Assembly: GCA_900554715.1 (NCBI GenBank)
Contig: USIN01000001.1
Location: forward strand, 1-33,708
Direction: 5' to 3'
Length of the DNA stretch: 33,708 bases
Origin: an uncultured Bacteroidales bacterium
GTDB taxonomy: Bacteria > Bacteroidota > Bacteroidia > Bacteroidales > Muribaculaceae
Positions 7,407-16,045 of the stretch are shown here, piece after piece; the first letter of the stretch is position 1, and every line of letters starts with the position of its first letter. Under the pieces are notes generated by a model that saw only the letters and a program-made list of their open reading frames with translations, had not been told where the DNA came from and did not search any database. A program made the position numbers and the translations under genes.

Positions 7407-8475
7407 CGGCAACGACCGCGGTCTGGTCAGCGTTCTTGTGGTGCGTTTCTCGGCCATGGGCGACGTGGCCATGACCGTGCCCGTACTCTACAGCGCGTGC
7501 CGCTGTTATCCCGACGTTAATTTCGTGATGGTGACGCGGCCGGCGATGACCGGCTTCTTTGTCAACGCGCCGGCAAATCTCACCGTCGTCGGCGCCGACG
7601 TCAAGAATGACTACAAAGGCCCGTCGGGTCTGAGACGCCTGACATCGGAGCTTATCGGCCAGTATAAGCCCGACTGCATGCTCGACCTTCACAATGTGCT
7701 GCGTACCAAAATCATGTCGTTCTTCTGCCGTCTGCGCGGCGTCAGAGTCGTGACAATCAACAAAGGCCGTGCAAACAAACGCGCCCTGACACGCCAGAGA
7801 AACAAAATCATGCTGCCGCTCGACTCGTCGCGCGCCCGCTACCGCGCCGTCTTCCATAAAGCCGGACTTCCCGTGAGCGAGCGTTTCAACGGCCTCTACG
7901 ACGGCCCTGCAAAAGCCGACACGACGCTTTTCGACAGCATATCGGCTCCGAAGCGTCCCGGCGTGAAGTGGGTCGGCATCGCACCTTTCGCAGCTCACAT
8001 GGGCAAAATCTATCCGCCCGGGAAGATGGAGGCCGTCGTGGCATCGCTCTCAGAGAAGAACCCCGACACCGAGATATTCCTCTTCGGCGGAGGCGGCGAC
8101 GAGAAAAAAATCCTCGACGCCTGGGAGTCAAAATATCCGCGTGTCAGAAATCTCGCAGGCAAAAAATACGGCTTCAAGGCCGAACTGGCTCTCATCAACC
8201 ATCTCGACGTCATGGTGTCGATGGACTCGGCCAACATGCACCTCGCTTCTATCACCGCCACCCCGACGATAAGCATCTGGGGCGCGACACACTCATACTG
8301 CGGCTTCAGAGGCTGGCGTCAGAGCGACAGCGACATGATACAGCTGCCGATGACCTGCCGCCCATGCTCTGTCTTCGGCGACAAACCGTGTCAGCGAGGC
8401 GACTATCTCTGCATGACAGCCATCAAACCCGAAGTGATTTACAAAAAGATACTCGATAAAATAGATATTCGTTAA
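7384..8475 (+). CDS. Glycosyltransferase family 9 (heptosyltransferase-like)
   Basis: A 363-aa GT-B enzyme of family GT9, which adds sugars to the LPS core or related glycans on the cytoplasmic face of the inner membrane using nucleotide sugars. N-terminal signature: VLVVRFSAMGDVAMTVPVL, typical of the family (RxxxxGDxxxxxP). C-terminal donor-site features: GIAPFAAHMGKIYPP, FLFGGGGDEKKIL, and VSMDSANMHLASITATPTISIWGATH (the conserved D-S-x-x-x-H-x-A helix). The tail carries a Cys cluster (CRPCSVFGDKPCQRGDYLC) commonly seen in Bacteroidetes GT9. The start at 7384 adds 14 residues before the conserved strand. The sugar transferred cannot be told from sequence. Confidence 0.88.
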   Translation: MARNSQSSGNDRGLVSVLVVRFSAMGDVAMTVPVLYSACRCYPDVNFVMVTRPAMTGFFVNAPANLTVVGADVKNDYKGPSGLRRLTSELIGQYKPDCMLDLHNVLRTKIMSFFCRLRGVRVVTINKGRANKRALTRQRNKIMLPLDSSRARYRAVFHKAGLPVSERFNGLYDGPAKADTTLFDSISAPKRPGVKWVGIAPFAAHMGKIYPPGKMEAVVASLSEKNPDTEIFLFGGGGDEKKILDAWESKYPRVRNLAGKKYGFKAELALINHLDVMVSMDSANMHLASITATPTISIWGATHSYCGFRGWRQSDSDMIQLPMTCRPCSVFGDKPCQRGDYLCMTAIKPEVIYKKILDKIDIR

Positions 8476-8477
8476 AT

Positions 8478-9512
8478 ATGAGCGAACCCTTTGACATACG
8501 CGCCAACGCCGCCCGCGGCTCCGAGCAGGAGATAGAGAAAGCCCTGCGTCCGGGCCGCTTCGAATCGTTCAGCGGTCAGGACAAAATCGTCGAAAACCTC
8601 AAGGTTTTTGTCGATGCGGCCAAGATGCGCGGCGAGGCTCTCGACCATATTCTGCTCTTCGGGCCGCCCGGCTTGGGCAAGACGACTCTCGCAGGCATCA
8701 TCGCCAACGAGCTCGGCGTCGGCATGAAAGTAACCTCGGGACCCGTGCTCGACAAGCCCGGCGACCTCGCCGGCATACTCACCTCGCTCGAGGAGAACGA
8801 CGTGCTCTTTATCGACGAGATACACCGTCTCAGTCCTGTCGTCGAGGAATATCTCTACTCTGCGATGGAAGACTACCGCATCGACATCATGATCGACAAG
8901 GGCCCGGGCGCCCGCAGCGTCCAGCTGACTCTCAGCCCCTTCACCCTCGTCGGCGCAACGACCCGCAGCGGCCTGCTGACATCGCCCCTACGCGCGCGTT
9001 TCGGCATCAAGAGCCACCTCCAGTACTACGACCACGAGGTTCTCTCTAACATCATCATGCGCTCGGCCAAGCTCCTCAACATCACCTGCACCTCGCAGGC
9101 CGCCGGCGAGATCGCCATGCGCAGCCGCGGCACCCCGCGTATCGCCAACGCCCTGCTCCGGCGCGTCAGAGACTTCGCCCAGGTCAAAGGCTCGGGTGTC
9201 ATCGACCTCGAAATCACAAAATATGCCCTCGAGGCTCTCAATATAGACCACTACGGTCTCGACGAGATCGACAACAAGATTCTGACGACGATAATCACCA
9301 AATTCAAGGGTGGCCCGGTCGGCCTGTCGACAATAGCCACAGCCATCGGCGAAGACCCCGGCACGGTCGAGGAGGTCTACGAGCCCTACCTCATCAAAGA
9401 GGGCTTCATCAAACGCACACCCCGCGGACGCGAAGTCACCGACCTCGCCTACGAGCACCTCGGCGGACGAACCCACCGCGACGGCGGACTTTTTGACATC
9501 GACAACATCTGA
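8478..9512 (+). CDS. ruvB: Holliday junction branch migration helicase RuvB
   Basis: A 344-aa AAA+ motor, normal length. RuvB hexamers drive branch migration with RuvA at recombination junctions. Walker A GPPGLGKTT at 62-70, Walker B LFIDEI at 110-115, sensor/arginine region GATTRSGLLTSPLRARFG at 159-176, and the C-terminal winged-helix motif GGPVGLSTIATAIGEDPGTVEEVYEPYLIKEGF with TPRGR. It starts 2 bp after the GT9 stop and ends 5 bp before the flippase start, so it is embedded in a surface-glycan operon. No ruvA or ruvC nearby. Confidence 0.98.
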   Translation: MSEPFDIRANAARGSEQEIEKALRPGRFESFSGQDKIVENLKVFVDAAKMRGEALDHILLFGPPGLGKTTLAGIIANELGVGMKVTSGPVLDKPGDLAGILTSLEENDVLFIDEIHRLSPVVEEYLYSAMEDYRIDIMIDKGPGARSVQLTLSPFTLVGATTRSGLLTSPLRARFGIKSHLQYYDHEVLSNIIMRSAKLLNITCTSQAAGEIAMRSRGTPRIANALLRRVRDFAQVKGSGVIDLEITKYALEALNIDHYGLDEIDNKILTTIITKFKGGPVGLSTIATAIGEDPGTVEEVYEPYLIKEGFIKRTPRGREVTDLAYEHLGGRTHRDGGLFDIDNI

Positions 9513-9517
9513 CAGCA

Positions 9518-11020
9518 ATGGCAGGAATAAAATCTCTCGCCAAAGACACGGCCGTCTATGGCGTCAGCTCTATCATAGGCCGCTTTCTCAACTGGTGTCT
9601 TGTGCCGCTCTACACCATCGTCTTTCCGGTGGCCGAATACGGCGTCGTCACCTTCGTCTACTCTGTCGTCGCCCTGGCGATGATTATCCTAACCTACGGC
9701 ATGGAGACGGGTTTCTTCCGCTTCTCAAACCACGAGCGATGGAAAAATCCCGACGAGGTCTACACGACCTCGCTCATCTCGCTGGCCGTCACCTCGACGC
9801 TCTTCGTCATCGCCGTGGCAGCTTTCCTGAGGCCCGTGTCGGTCTTCATGGAGTGCGGCGACAGACCTTCGTTCGTGATGATCATGGCCGTCTGCGTCGC
9901 CGGCGACGCCTTCCTCGCCATCCCCTTCAGCTATCTGCGCTATAAGAAGCGCCCGATGCGTTTCGCCCTCATCCGCCTCGTCAACATCGGCCTCAACATC
10001 GGCCTTAACCTCTTCTTCATCCTCGCCTGTCCCTGGCTGATGAAGGTCGCCCCGGCGACAGTCTCGTGGTTCTACGACCCGGGCTTCGGCATCGGCTATA
10101 TCTTCCTCTCAAACCTCATCGCCTCGGTCGTCAACCTGCTGATGATGCTCCCCGAGCTTACCTGCGTGCGTTACCGCTTCAACGGCCGTCTGCTCCGCGA
10201 GATGCTCGTCTACTCGGCTCCGCTGCTCGTGCTCGGCGTCGCCGGCATCATGAACCAGACCATCGACAAGATCATCTATCCGAGCCTCGTCTCCGACCCC
10301 GCCGAAGCCATGGAAGGTCTCGGCATCTACGGCGCCAACTACAAGATCGGCATCGTCATGGTGATGTTCATCCAGGCATTCCGCTTCGCCTATGAGCCCT
10401 TCATCTTCTCGCAGGCCAAGGAACGCGGCGAGTCGAGCTACCGCGCCTACAGCGACGCCATGAAATATTTCATCGTCTTCGCCCTGGCGCTCTTCCTCGG
10501 CGTGATGTTCTATCTCGACATTCTCAAGTATTTCATCTCCCCGAAATATTTCAGCGGCCTCAAGGTCGTGCCGATAATAATGCTCGCCGAACTCTTCTTC
10601 GGCATCTTCTTCAACCTCTCGCTCTGGTATAAGCTCACCGACCGCACCATCTGGGGCATGTGGTTCTCACTGCTCGGCCTGGCCGTCACTCTGGCGCTCA
10701 ACGCTCTGCTTGTGCCCCACATCGGCTATATGGGCTGCGCCATCGCCGCCCTGGCTAGCTACTTCACCAGGATGGTGACGAGCTATTTCGTCGGCCGCCA
10801 CTATCATCCCATCGACTATCCTACAGGGCGCATCCTCGGCTACTTTGCCGTCGCCGCCGTCTGCTATGTCATCGGCATGTACTGCATGCCCGACAGCCGT
10901 CCCGTGGCCTTCGCCCTGCGCTTCGTCATCCTCGCGGCCTTCGTCTTCTACGTCATCCGCCGCGAAGGCATCCACCCCATGCAGATGCTCTCACAACTCA
11001 AACACCGCCGCGCAAGATGA
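9518..11020 (+). CDS. Polysaccharide flippase (MOP superfamily, Wzx-like)
   Basis: A 500-aa inner-membrane protein with about 12-14 hydrophobic segments, of the polysaccharide transport (PST/Wzx, MOP exporter) family that flips lipid-linked oligosaccharides to the periplasm. Typical N-terminal sequence KSLAKDTAVYGVSSIIGRFLNWCLVPLYTIVFPVAEYGVVTFVYS. Further family features: AIMNQTIDKII-like stretch (GVAGIMNQTIDKIIYPSL) and the repeated YKIGIVMVMFIQAFRFAYEPF. ATGA overlap with the following glycosyltransferase supports coupling. It follows ruvB by 5 bp. The transported glycan is unknown. Confidence 0.87.
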   Translation: MAGIKSLAKDTAVYGVSSIIGRFLNWCLVPLYTIVFPVAEYGVVTFVYSVVALAMIILTYGMETGFFRFSNHERWKNPDEVYTTSLISLAVTSTLFVIAVAAFLRPVSVFMECGDRPSFVMIMAVCVAGDAFLAIPFSYLRYKKRPMRFALIRLVNIGLNIGLNLFFILACPWLMKVAPATVSWFYDPGFGIGYIFLSNLIASVVNLLMMLPELTCVRYRFNGRLLREMLVYSAPLLVLGVAGIMNQTIDKIIYPSLVSDPAEAMEGLGIYGANYKIGIVMVMFIQAFRFAYEPFIFSQAKERGESSYRAYSDAMKYFIVFALALFLGVMFYLDILKYFISPKYFSGLKVVPIIMLAELFFGIFFNLSLWYKLTDRTIWGMWFSLLGLAVTLALNALLVPHIGYMGCAIAALASYFTRMVTSYFVGRHYHPIDYPTGRILGYFAVAAVCYVIGMYCMPDSRPVAFALRFVILAAFVFYVIRREGIHPMQMLSQLKHRRAR

Positions 11021-12258
11021 AAGTAACCCTCGTCAACCACAGCGACACTCTCGGAGGCGCGTCGGTCGTCACCTACCGCCTGATGGAGGCCCTCTGCCGC
11101 GCGGGGGTCGACGCCCGCATGCTTGTCGTCCGCCGAGCTACCGACGACTGCCGCGTGGCCCTCGCCGGCAACGCCCTGACGCGCAAGGCGGCTTTCATCG
11201 CCGAGCATCTGCGCATCGTGGCCGGCAACGGCTTCAGTCGCAGGAATCTGTTCAAGATTTCAATCGCCTCGGACGGTCTGCCGCTCCATCGCCATCCGTG
11301 GATTAAAGATGCCGACGTCGTCGCCCTCAACTGGGTCAACCAGGGCATGCTCTCGCTCCGCGGCATCCGCCGCATAGCCGCCATGGGCAAACCCGTCGTT
11401 TGGACGATGCACGATATGTGGTGTATGACTGGTGTCTGCCATCATGCCGGCGACTGCGAGGGTTTCCTGCGCGACTGCGGCAACTGTCCGCTCATCAAAG
11501 ACGGCAAGGACGCCCGCGATATGTCGCGCTCGACCTTCCGGCGCAAAGAGCGGCTCTACGACCGCGTGTCTCTTCATTTCGTCGCCGTCAGCCGCTGGCT
11601 GGCCTCGCGCGCCAAAGACAGCGCCCTGCTGCGCGACGAGGATGTCTGCGTCATCCCCAACGCCTTCCCGGTCGCCGAATTTCCGCTGACACCCTCGCTC
11701 TCGCGCGCCGAACTCGGGCTGCCAGAGGGCAAGCGGCTCATCGTCATGGGCGCCGCCCGCCTCGACGACCCTATAAAAGGTCTGCCTGTGGCGGTCGAGG
11801 CCCTCAACATTCTTGCCGACAAGGGCTGCGACGCCGTGGCCGTCTTCTACGGTGCCATGCGCGACCCGGCGGCTCTCGACGGCCTACGTCTGCCTCACAT
11901 CAGCCTCGGCACCATCTCCGACCGCCGTCGCCTCGCCTCGCTCTATGCCCACGCCGACGCGGTCATCTCGACCTCGCAGTACGAGACCCTGCCGGGCACT
12001 CTCATCGAGGGCATGGCCGCCGGCTGTGTCCCCGTGACCTTCGGCCGTGGTGGCCAGGCCGACATCGTCGACCACCTCGACACGGGCTACATCGCCCGAT
12101 ACGGCGACCCGGTCGACTTTGCCTCGGGCATAGAGTTCGCCCTCGGCTGCGCCGACGAAGACCGCGACCGCCGCAGCGCCACTGTCGCCGACCGCTTCTC
12201 TGACGCCGCCATCGCTTCCAAATATATCGACTTGTTTAACCGACTGTTACAGAAATAA
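11017..12258 (+). CDS. Glycosyltransferase family 4
   Basis: A 413-aa GT-B glycosyltransferase. N-terminal domain: VTLVNHSDTLGGASVVTYRLMEAL (glycine-rich acceptor loop). A Cys-rich insert, TMHDMWCMTGVCHHAGDCEGFLRDCGNCPLI, is typical of Bacteroidetes GT4 enzymes and probably binds a structural metal. C-terminal donor domain: VIPNAFP, MGAARLDDPIKGLPVAVEAL, then HADAVISTSQYETLPGTLIEGMAAGCVPVTF with the EX7E-type pattern (Glu...Glu-Gly-Met-Ala). It probably extends the glycan flipped by the upstream gene product. Specificity cannot be told. The stop shares one base with the next ATG. Confidence 0.88.
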   Translation: MKVTLVNHSDTLGGASVVTYRLMEALCRAGVDARMLVVRRATDDCRVALAGNALTRKAAFIAEHLRIVAGNGFSRRNLFKISIASDGLPLHRHPWIKDADVVALNWVNQGMLSLRGIRRIAAMGKPVVWTMHDMWCMTGVCHHAGDCEGFLRDCGNCPLIKDGKDARDMSRSTFRRKERLYDRVSLHFVAVSRWLASRAKDSALLRDEDVCVIPNAFPVAEFPLTPSLSRAELGLPEGKRLIVMGAARLDDPIKGLPVAVEALNILADKGCDAVAVFYGAMRDPAALDGLRLPHISLGTISDRRRLASLYAHADAVISTSQYETLPGTLIEGMAAGCVPVTFGRGGQADIVDHLDTGYIARYGDPVDFASGIEFALGCADEDRDRRSATVADRFSDAAIASKYIDLFNRLLQK

Positions 12259-12794
12259 TGGAAAAAAAGACAATCTGGGATATGAACCGACTGAGCGTCG
12301 ACAGGTTTAAGAGCGCACCCAAAATGCCGCTCGTACTTGTAGCCGACAACGTGCGCTCGCTCAACAACATCGGCTCGCTCTTCCGCACCTGCGACGGTTT
12401 TGCTCTCGAAGCGCTGCTCCTGTGCGGCATCTCGGCGACACCGCCGTCGCCCGAGATACACAAGACGGCTCTCGGCGCCGAAGACTCGGTCGACTGGCGC
12501 CATTACGACGGCACCCTCGCCGCCGTCGCCGACCTGAAAGCCGCGGGTTACACCGTCGCCTGCCTCGAGCAGGTCAAGGAGAGTGTCGCCCTTCAGAATT
12601 TCCCCGTCGATTTCGCCTCGCGCCGCTATGCCATCGTCGTCGGCAACGAAGTCGACGGTGTCGACCAGCGCGTCGTCGACGCCTGCGATGTCTGCATCGA
12701 GATTCCCCAGTCAGGCACAAAGCACTCTCTCAACGTCTCTGTATCAGCCGCTGTGGCAATGTGGCATTTCTATTCTAAATACATTAAGTTATGA
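12258..12794 (+). CDS. SpoU/TrmH-family RNA 2'-O-methyltransferase
   Basis: A 178-aa SPOUT methyltransferase, deep-knot fold, using SAM to methylate ribose 2'-OH in tRNA or rRNA. All three SpoU motifs are present: motif 1 DNVRSLNNIGSLFRTCDGF, motif 2 AIVVGNEVDGVDQRVVDACD, motif 3 IEIPQSGTKHSLNVSVSAAVAMW. It lacks the N-terminal substrate-binding L30e-like domain found in TrmB/RlmB types. The target nucleotide is not predictable. ATGA overlap with the S66 peptidase. Confidence 0.9.
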   Translation: MEKKTIWDMNRLSVDRFKSAPKMPLVLVADNVRSLNNIGSLFRTCDGFALEALLLCGISATPPSPEIHKTALGAEDSVDWRHYDGTLAAVADLKAAGYTVACLEQVKESVALQNFPVDFASRRYAIVVGNEVDGVDQRVVDACDVCIEIPQSGTKHSLNVSVSAAVAMWHFYSKYIKL

Positions 12795-13717
12795 AAGAAA
12801 ATCAAACCTTACTGTTCCCCCGCCCTCTTCAGAAGGGCGACAAGATAGCATTCTGTTCACCCGCCGGCGCCGTCAAGGCCGTCTATGTCGAAGAAGCCGT
12901 CGAGGCTCTCGGCAAGCAGGGCTGGGAGGCAATCATAATGCCCCATGCCCTCGGCAAGAGCGGCCACTACAGCGGCACGGCCGACGAGCGTTTCGACGAC
13001 CTTGAAAAAGCCTTCGCCGACCCGGAGGTCCGCGCCATCATCTGCTCGCGCGGCGGCTACGGTGTCGTCCACATCATGGACCGACTCGCCCGCCTCGACC
13101 TGCGCAGCGATCCCAAATGGGTCGTGGGATTCTCTGACATCTCGGCCCTCCACGCCCTGATGCACTCAAAAGGTATTGCCAGCGTCCACGGCTCGATGGC
13201 CGAACACATCCGCCTCGGTGACAGCGACCCCGACAACGCATCACTCTTCGCCGTCCTCCGCGGCGAACGACCCGTCTATACCTTCCCCTCGCACGACTTC
13301 GACCGCTGCGGCATCGCCACGGGCAAACTCGTCGGCGGCAACCTTGCCGTCCTCGCCGAACTCATCAACACACCCTACGACATGATAAAGCCCGGCACCA
13401 TACTCTTCATCGAAGACGTCGCCGAGCCGATATATAAAATAGAGCGCATACTCTATCAGCTTAAACTCAGCGGAGTGCTCGCGAAACTCGGCGGACTTAT
13501 CGTGGGACAGTTCACCGACTACAAGCCCGACGAAAGCTATAACACTATGGAAGAGATGATTCGCGACATGGTCGCCGGCTACAAATATCCCGTCGCCTTC
13601 AACGCCCCGATTGGCCACGTCTTCCACAACATACCTCTCATCGAATCGGCCAAAGTGACCCTCAAGGTCAGCCCCTCGGGCACCAACAGCATCATCTACC
13701 ACCGCAGCGACAACTGA
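12791..13717 (+). CDS. LD-carboxypeptidase (peptidase S66)
   Basis: A 308-aa S66 serine peptidase of the muramoyltetrapeptide carboxypeptidase type, which removes the terminal D-Ala from tetrapeptides in peptidoglycan recycling. The Ser-Glu-His triad is visible: Ser115 in VGFSDISALHAL, Glu208 in LFIEDVAEPIYKIER, His276 in NAPIGHVFHNIPL. Other family features: FCSPAG near the N-terminus and RAIICSRGGYGVVHIMDRL. No signal peptide, so cytoplasmic, as expected for LdcA-like enzymes. Stop and next start overlap by one base. Confidence 0.92.
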   Translation: MKENQTLLFPRPLQKGDKIAFCSPAGAVKAVYVEEAVEALGKQGWEAIIMPHALGKSGHYSGTADERFDDLEKAFADPEVRAIICSRGGYGVVHIMDRLARLDLRSDPKWVVGFSDISALHALMHSKGIASVHGSMAEHIRLGDSDPDNASLFAVLRGERPVYTFPSHDFDRCGIATGKLVGGNLAVLAELINTPYDMIKPGTILFIEDVAEPIYKIERILYQLKLSGVLAKLGGLIVGQFTDYKPDESYNTMEEMIRDMVAGYKYPVAFNAPIGHVFHNIPLIESAKVTLKVSPSGTNSIIYHRSDN

Positions 13718-14274
13718 TGGCCGACAATTATCTTGAAAACAAAATGGACGAGCATCGCCGTGCCGGTGTCCGTCCCACTGTCAGCCGCGCGGCCCGCACG
13801 GCGCCGTCAGCGACGCTGCGCCTCGCCTGCCGTCATATCCTCGTCGACAACGTGCGTCACGAAGCCGCCCCGGCCATCATGTCGCGCCTCAGCGCCACAG
13901 GCGCCACAGTCACTTTCATCGACGATGACGCGACATTCGGCACGCGCCTCGCCCAGTCGACAGGTGCGCGATTCATCCCTCTGACCGGCAGCCTCGAAGA
14001 CGCCATAGCCAAAGCCACAGCCGACCGCGGCCCTATAGAAGCCCTGATAGCCTGCGGCGCCCTAACCCCCGAAGTCCGTCACCTGCTCAATCTCACCGCA
14101 GTCACCAACCTCCTCATCCTCGGCCCCGCCGACTTCACCGCCATCCCTGCGACAGTGAGAGCCAACGCCCTCAACCCGACAAACCTCACCGTAGCCCAAA
14201 CAGCATCCCTCGCCCTCTACCTCCTCACCCGCCCCACCACCTCCCTCAAATCAATAACGATAGAAATAAAGTAA
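13717..14274 (+). CDS. Unrecognised Rossmann-like protein, possibly degenerate SDR
   Basis: A 185-aa protein. Residues 1-30 are basic (NYLENKMDEHRRAG, then several Arg/Ala/Thr). Residues 35-130 have the rhythm of a short-chain dehydrogenase: a first strand (RHILVDNVRHEAAPAIMSRLSATGATVTFIDDD), a region resembling ...LAQSTGARFIPLTGSLEDAIAKA, and PIEALIACGALTP where SDRs have DALVNNAG. The glycine-rich cofactor loop TGxxxGxG is missing and no YxxxK is seen, so NAD(P) binding is doubtful. Last gene of the operon, sharing one base with the S66 stop. This could equally be an unrelated alpha/beta protein. Confidence 0.6.
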   Translation: MADNYLENKMDEHRRAGVRPTVSRAARTAPSATLRLACRHILVDNVRHEAAPAIMSRLSATGATVTFIDDDATFGTRLAQSTGARFIPLTGSLEDAIAKATADRGPIEALIACGALTPEVRHLLNLTAVTNLLILGPADFTAIPATVRANALNPTNLTVAQTASLALYLLTRPTTSLKSITIEIK

Positions 14275-14284
14275 CCCCCTGAGC

Positions 14285-14349
14285 TTTCTTTACAAAGAAA
14301 CAGACCTCCGGTCTGCAATTTTGTTAACCGCGGGCACTTGTGCCCGTGG
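14285..14349. repeat. Three adjacent hairpins downstream of the glycan operon
   Basis: Three perfect or near-perfect inverted repeats sit in a row: TTTCTTT/AAAGAAA (14285-14300), CAGACC/GGTCTG (14301-14315, followed by CAATTTTGTT, so possibly a plus-strand terminator), and a 10-bp arm pair around GGGCAC/GTGCCC (14328-14349). They probably end the operon. Confidence 0.55.
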
Positions 14350-14371
14350 GAAGCAAACCCATAACAACCAT

Positions 14372-14404
14372 CAACCCCGGCGGGTTATAGTGGTCGGAAG
14401 ACAT
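14372..14404. repeat. IS left terminal inverted repeat (33 bp)
   Basis: Exact reverse complement of 15715-15747. It begins CAACCCCGGCGGG and ends GGAAGACAT. The transposase stop codon (TAA, 14385-14387) lies inside it. Confidence 0.93.
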
Positions 14405-15671
14405 CAGCATAAGCGATTGAAGGGGATTTGTCAGGTGAACCAGCCCGTCCATCTTGTTCGCACTTATTGTTAAGATACAGCCAGTTGGCAATTTGGATTT
14501 TCATATCCAATATAGCCATTGTAGGGCCTTGGTTTGTCTCAAGTTCAAACAGTTTGATCAAAAGAGCCATTATAAGCGTCATATACAGCATTACTTTGAT
14601 GCCATTAAGATTCACGCTGATTAAATGAGAGAATGAGAGGTTCTGTTTAAGGAATTTGAAAAAGACCTCAATGCTCCACCTGATCTTATATTCATTTGCG
14701 ATGACAATTGCATCCGATTTGAAATCATTGGTTATCAATAACATTTCATCCTGATATTTGCGGTGGTGACTGGCACTGCCTGCAGATCGTGGCCTGGGTT
14801 TAGCGAATCTCACCCTTATTATACGATAAGTGGTGCCGGTATCCCATTTTGTAGAATTTGGGTTTCTCAAATGGGCATCGCAATCCTGTAGCAGTTCGTA
14901 TTCTCCATCATGATCAGCCATACCTCTGACACTGCGTTCGTTGATTATATTGAATAACCGACCCAGTTTCAGTCTGGCTACAAATGTAGCCTTATGCTCG
15001 GCTGTCAGAGTGTCAATCTCTTTCAGATTTTGAGATGAATTGACCCCTCGGTCGAAGGTATATACCTGATAATGTCCATCATTATGAGATATAGCAGCTT
15101 TTACGGTAGAAGCCAATGCGATCTCCTCGCCACTCTGAGTTTGCTTACTGAATATATCCGCAACAAGAACACCGAACCCATCATAGGCAACGCCATACTT
15201 GATTTGTCTGCGTTCTCCTCCATATCTGTCGTTGACACCCGTTTTTATTCCCTCAAGGAGTTTGTTTGCTGTCTCGGATACATAGGTCGTGTCTACTCTT
15301 ACAATATTTGATTTCGCTAAAGGATAGAATCCATACTTATCTAATGCTTTGCTATACAGAAATTTATATGTGTCCTCAAAAAACTTGGGGTTTATAGCGG
15401 ATAATCGTTCCGAGAGTGATGAATGACTTATTTTCCCATGATAAACTTCGACTCCATAAAGTTCATTTAACGACAATAAATTAGCTTCCTTACATACATA
15501 GCGCTGACTAAGTCGGTCTGTCATAAGATAACCCTGCGCTAGAAGAGCAAACAAAGTCATTGAATCTAATTTTTTAGCCTTGTAATTGATATTTAGATCT
15601 CTGGCGTCTGCCTTCATCTCTTCCAACGGGAGTTCCTTAAATACGTCTATGATTGAAAATGTATGTTCCAT
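14385..15671 (-). CDS. IS4-family DDE transposase
   Basis: A 428-aa RNase-H-fold transposase. Catalytic triad: Asp127 in VRVDTTYV, Asp207 in YTFDRGVNSSQ, Glu335 in the IS4 signature Y-(2)-R-(3)-E-(6)-K, here Tyr328, Arg331, Glu335, Lys342 (YKIRWSIEVFFKFLK). The long insertion between the second Asp and the Glu fits the IS4 beta-strand insertion domain. The reading frame is intact, so the element may still move. The last codons RPL and the stop are encoded by the terminal repeat. A start at ATG 15671 lies 43 bp inside the right repeat. Confidence 0.95.
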   Translation of the reverse strand: MEHTFSIIDVFKELPLEEMKADARDLNINYKAKKLDSMTLFALLAQGYLMTDRLSQRYVCKEANLLSLNELYGVEVYHGKISHSSLSERLSAINPKFFEDTYKFLYSKALDKYGFYPLAKSNIVRVDTTYVSETANKLLEGIKTGVNDRYGGERRQIKYGVAYDGFGVLVADIFSKQTQSGEEIALASTVKAAISHNDGHYQVYTFDRGVNSSQNLKEIDTLTAEHKATFVARLKLGRLFNIINERSVRGMADHDGEYELLQDCDAHLRNPNSTKWDTGTTYRIIRVRFAKPRPRSAGSASHHRKYQDEMLLITNDFKSDAIVIANEYKIRWSIEVFFKFLKQNLSFSHLISVNLNGIKVMLYMTLIMALLIKLFELETNQGPTMAILDMKIQIANWLYLNNKCEQDGRAGSPDKSPSIAYADVFRPL

Positions 15672-15714
15672 AACAAATGTTTTTATTATAGAACAATTGG
15701 CATAACCATTTAGA

Positions 15715-15747
15715 ATGTCTTCCGACCACTATAACCCGCCGGGGTTG
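15715..15747. repeat. IS right terminal inverted repeat (33 bp)
   Basis: Exact reverse complement of 14372-14404, located upstream of the transposase start. Confidence 0.93.
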
Positions 15748-16004
15748 AACCACCATTTGCGCCTTACCTTAATAACCTAACTTAATGACTTTATCGCCGT
15801 ATCGATGGAGCTTCCACCACTTTATCGCCTGCAAGGCGATGACTTTACTGATAGCCGCGTAGGCCGAGGCGCACGGCGCCGGCCTGCGCGGTAGCAGACG
15901 CCCGCAATCAACGCGTCTGCAAGACGCTGACTATCCCCGCAATACAAAAAAACTTCTGTTCTTCTGCCCTTATGTTCTTCTGTTCATGATTGTGAATTGT
16001 GCAT
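15748..16004. repeat. Gene-free spacer with hairpins and short tandem repeats
   Basis: No gene seen. It contains inverted repeats ATCGCC-TGCAA-GGCGAT (15824-15840) and GCGTC-TGCAA-GACGC (15913-15927), which share the same TGCAA loop, and a longer imperfect one, CCGCG.AGGCCG / CGGCCT.CGCGG (15855-15891). From about 15950 to 16003 it carries the octamer-type repeat in reverse (TTCTGTTCTTCTGCCCTTATG) followed by the heptamer type (TTGTGAATTGTGCAT). Confidence 0.6.
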
Positions 16005-16039
16005 AAAAAATCCCGGCCTCTTTTCAGAAAACCGGGATT
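16005..16039 (-). terminator. Intrinsic terminator of tRNA-Gln
   Basis: On the minus strand an 8-bp stem AATCCCGG/CCGGGATT (16032-16039 and 16009-16016) is followed by a T run (16005-16010). It sits 6 bp past the tRNA 3' end. Confidence 0.85.
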
Positions 16040-16045
16040 CTCTCG

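Larger units (their letters stand above)
14372..15747 (-). mobile_element. IS4-family insertion sequence, complete
   Basis: A 1376-bp element bounded by perfect 33-bp inverted repeats: left 14372-14404, right 15715-15747. It holds a single transposase gene on the minus strand and is clearly lower in GC than its neighbours. I compared the flanks (ending ACAACCAT on the left, starting AACCACCAT on the right) and did not find an exact target duplication. The insertion lies in hairpin-rich spacer DNA and disrupts no gene. Confidence 0.93.

Noticed and set aside
14360..15760. Target-site duplication of the IS element
   Set aside because: The flanks are only loosely similar (ACAACCAT versus AACCACCAT); no exact direct repeat of 4 bp or more lies at matching positions.
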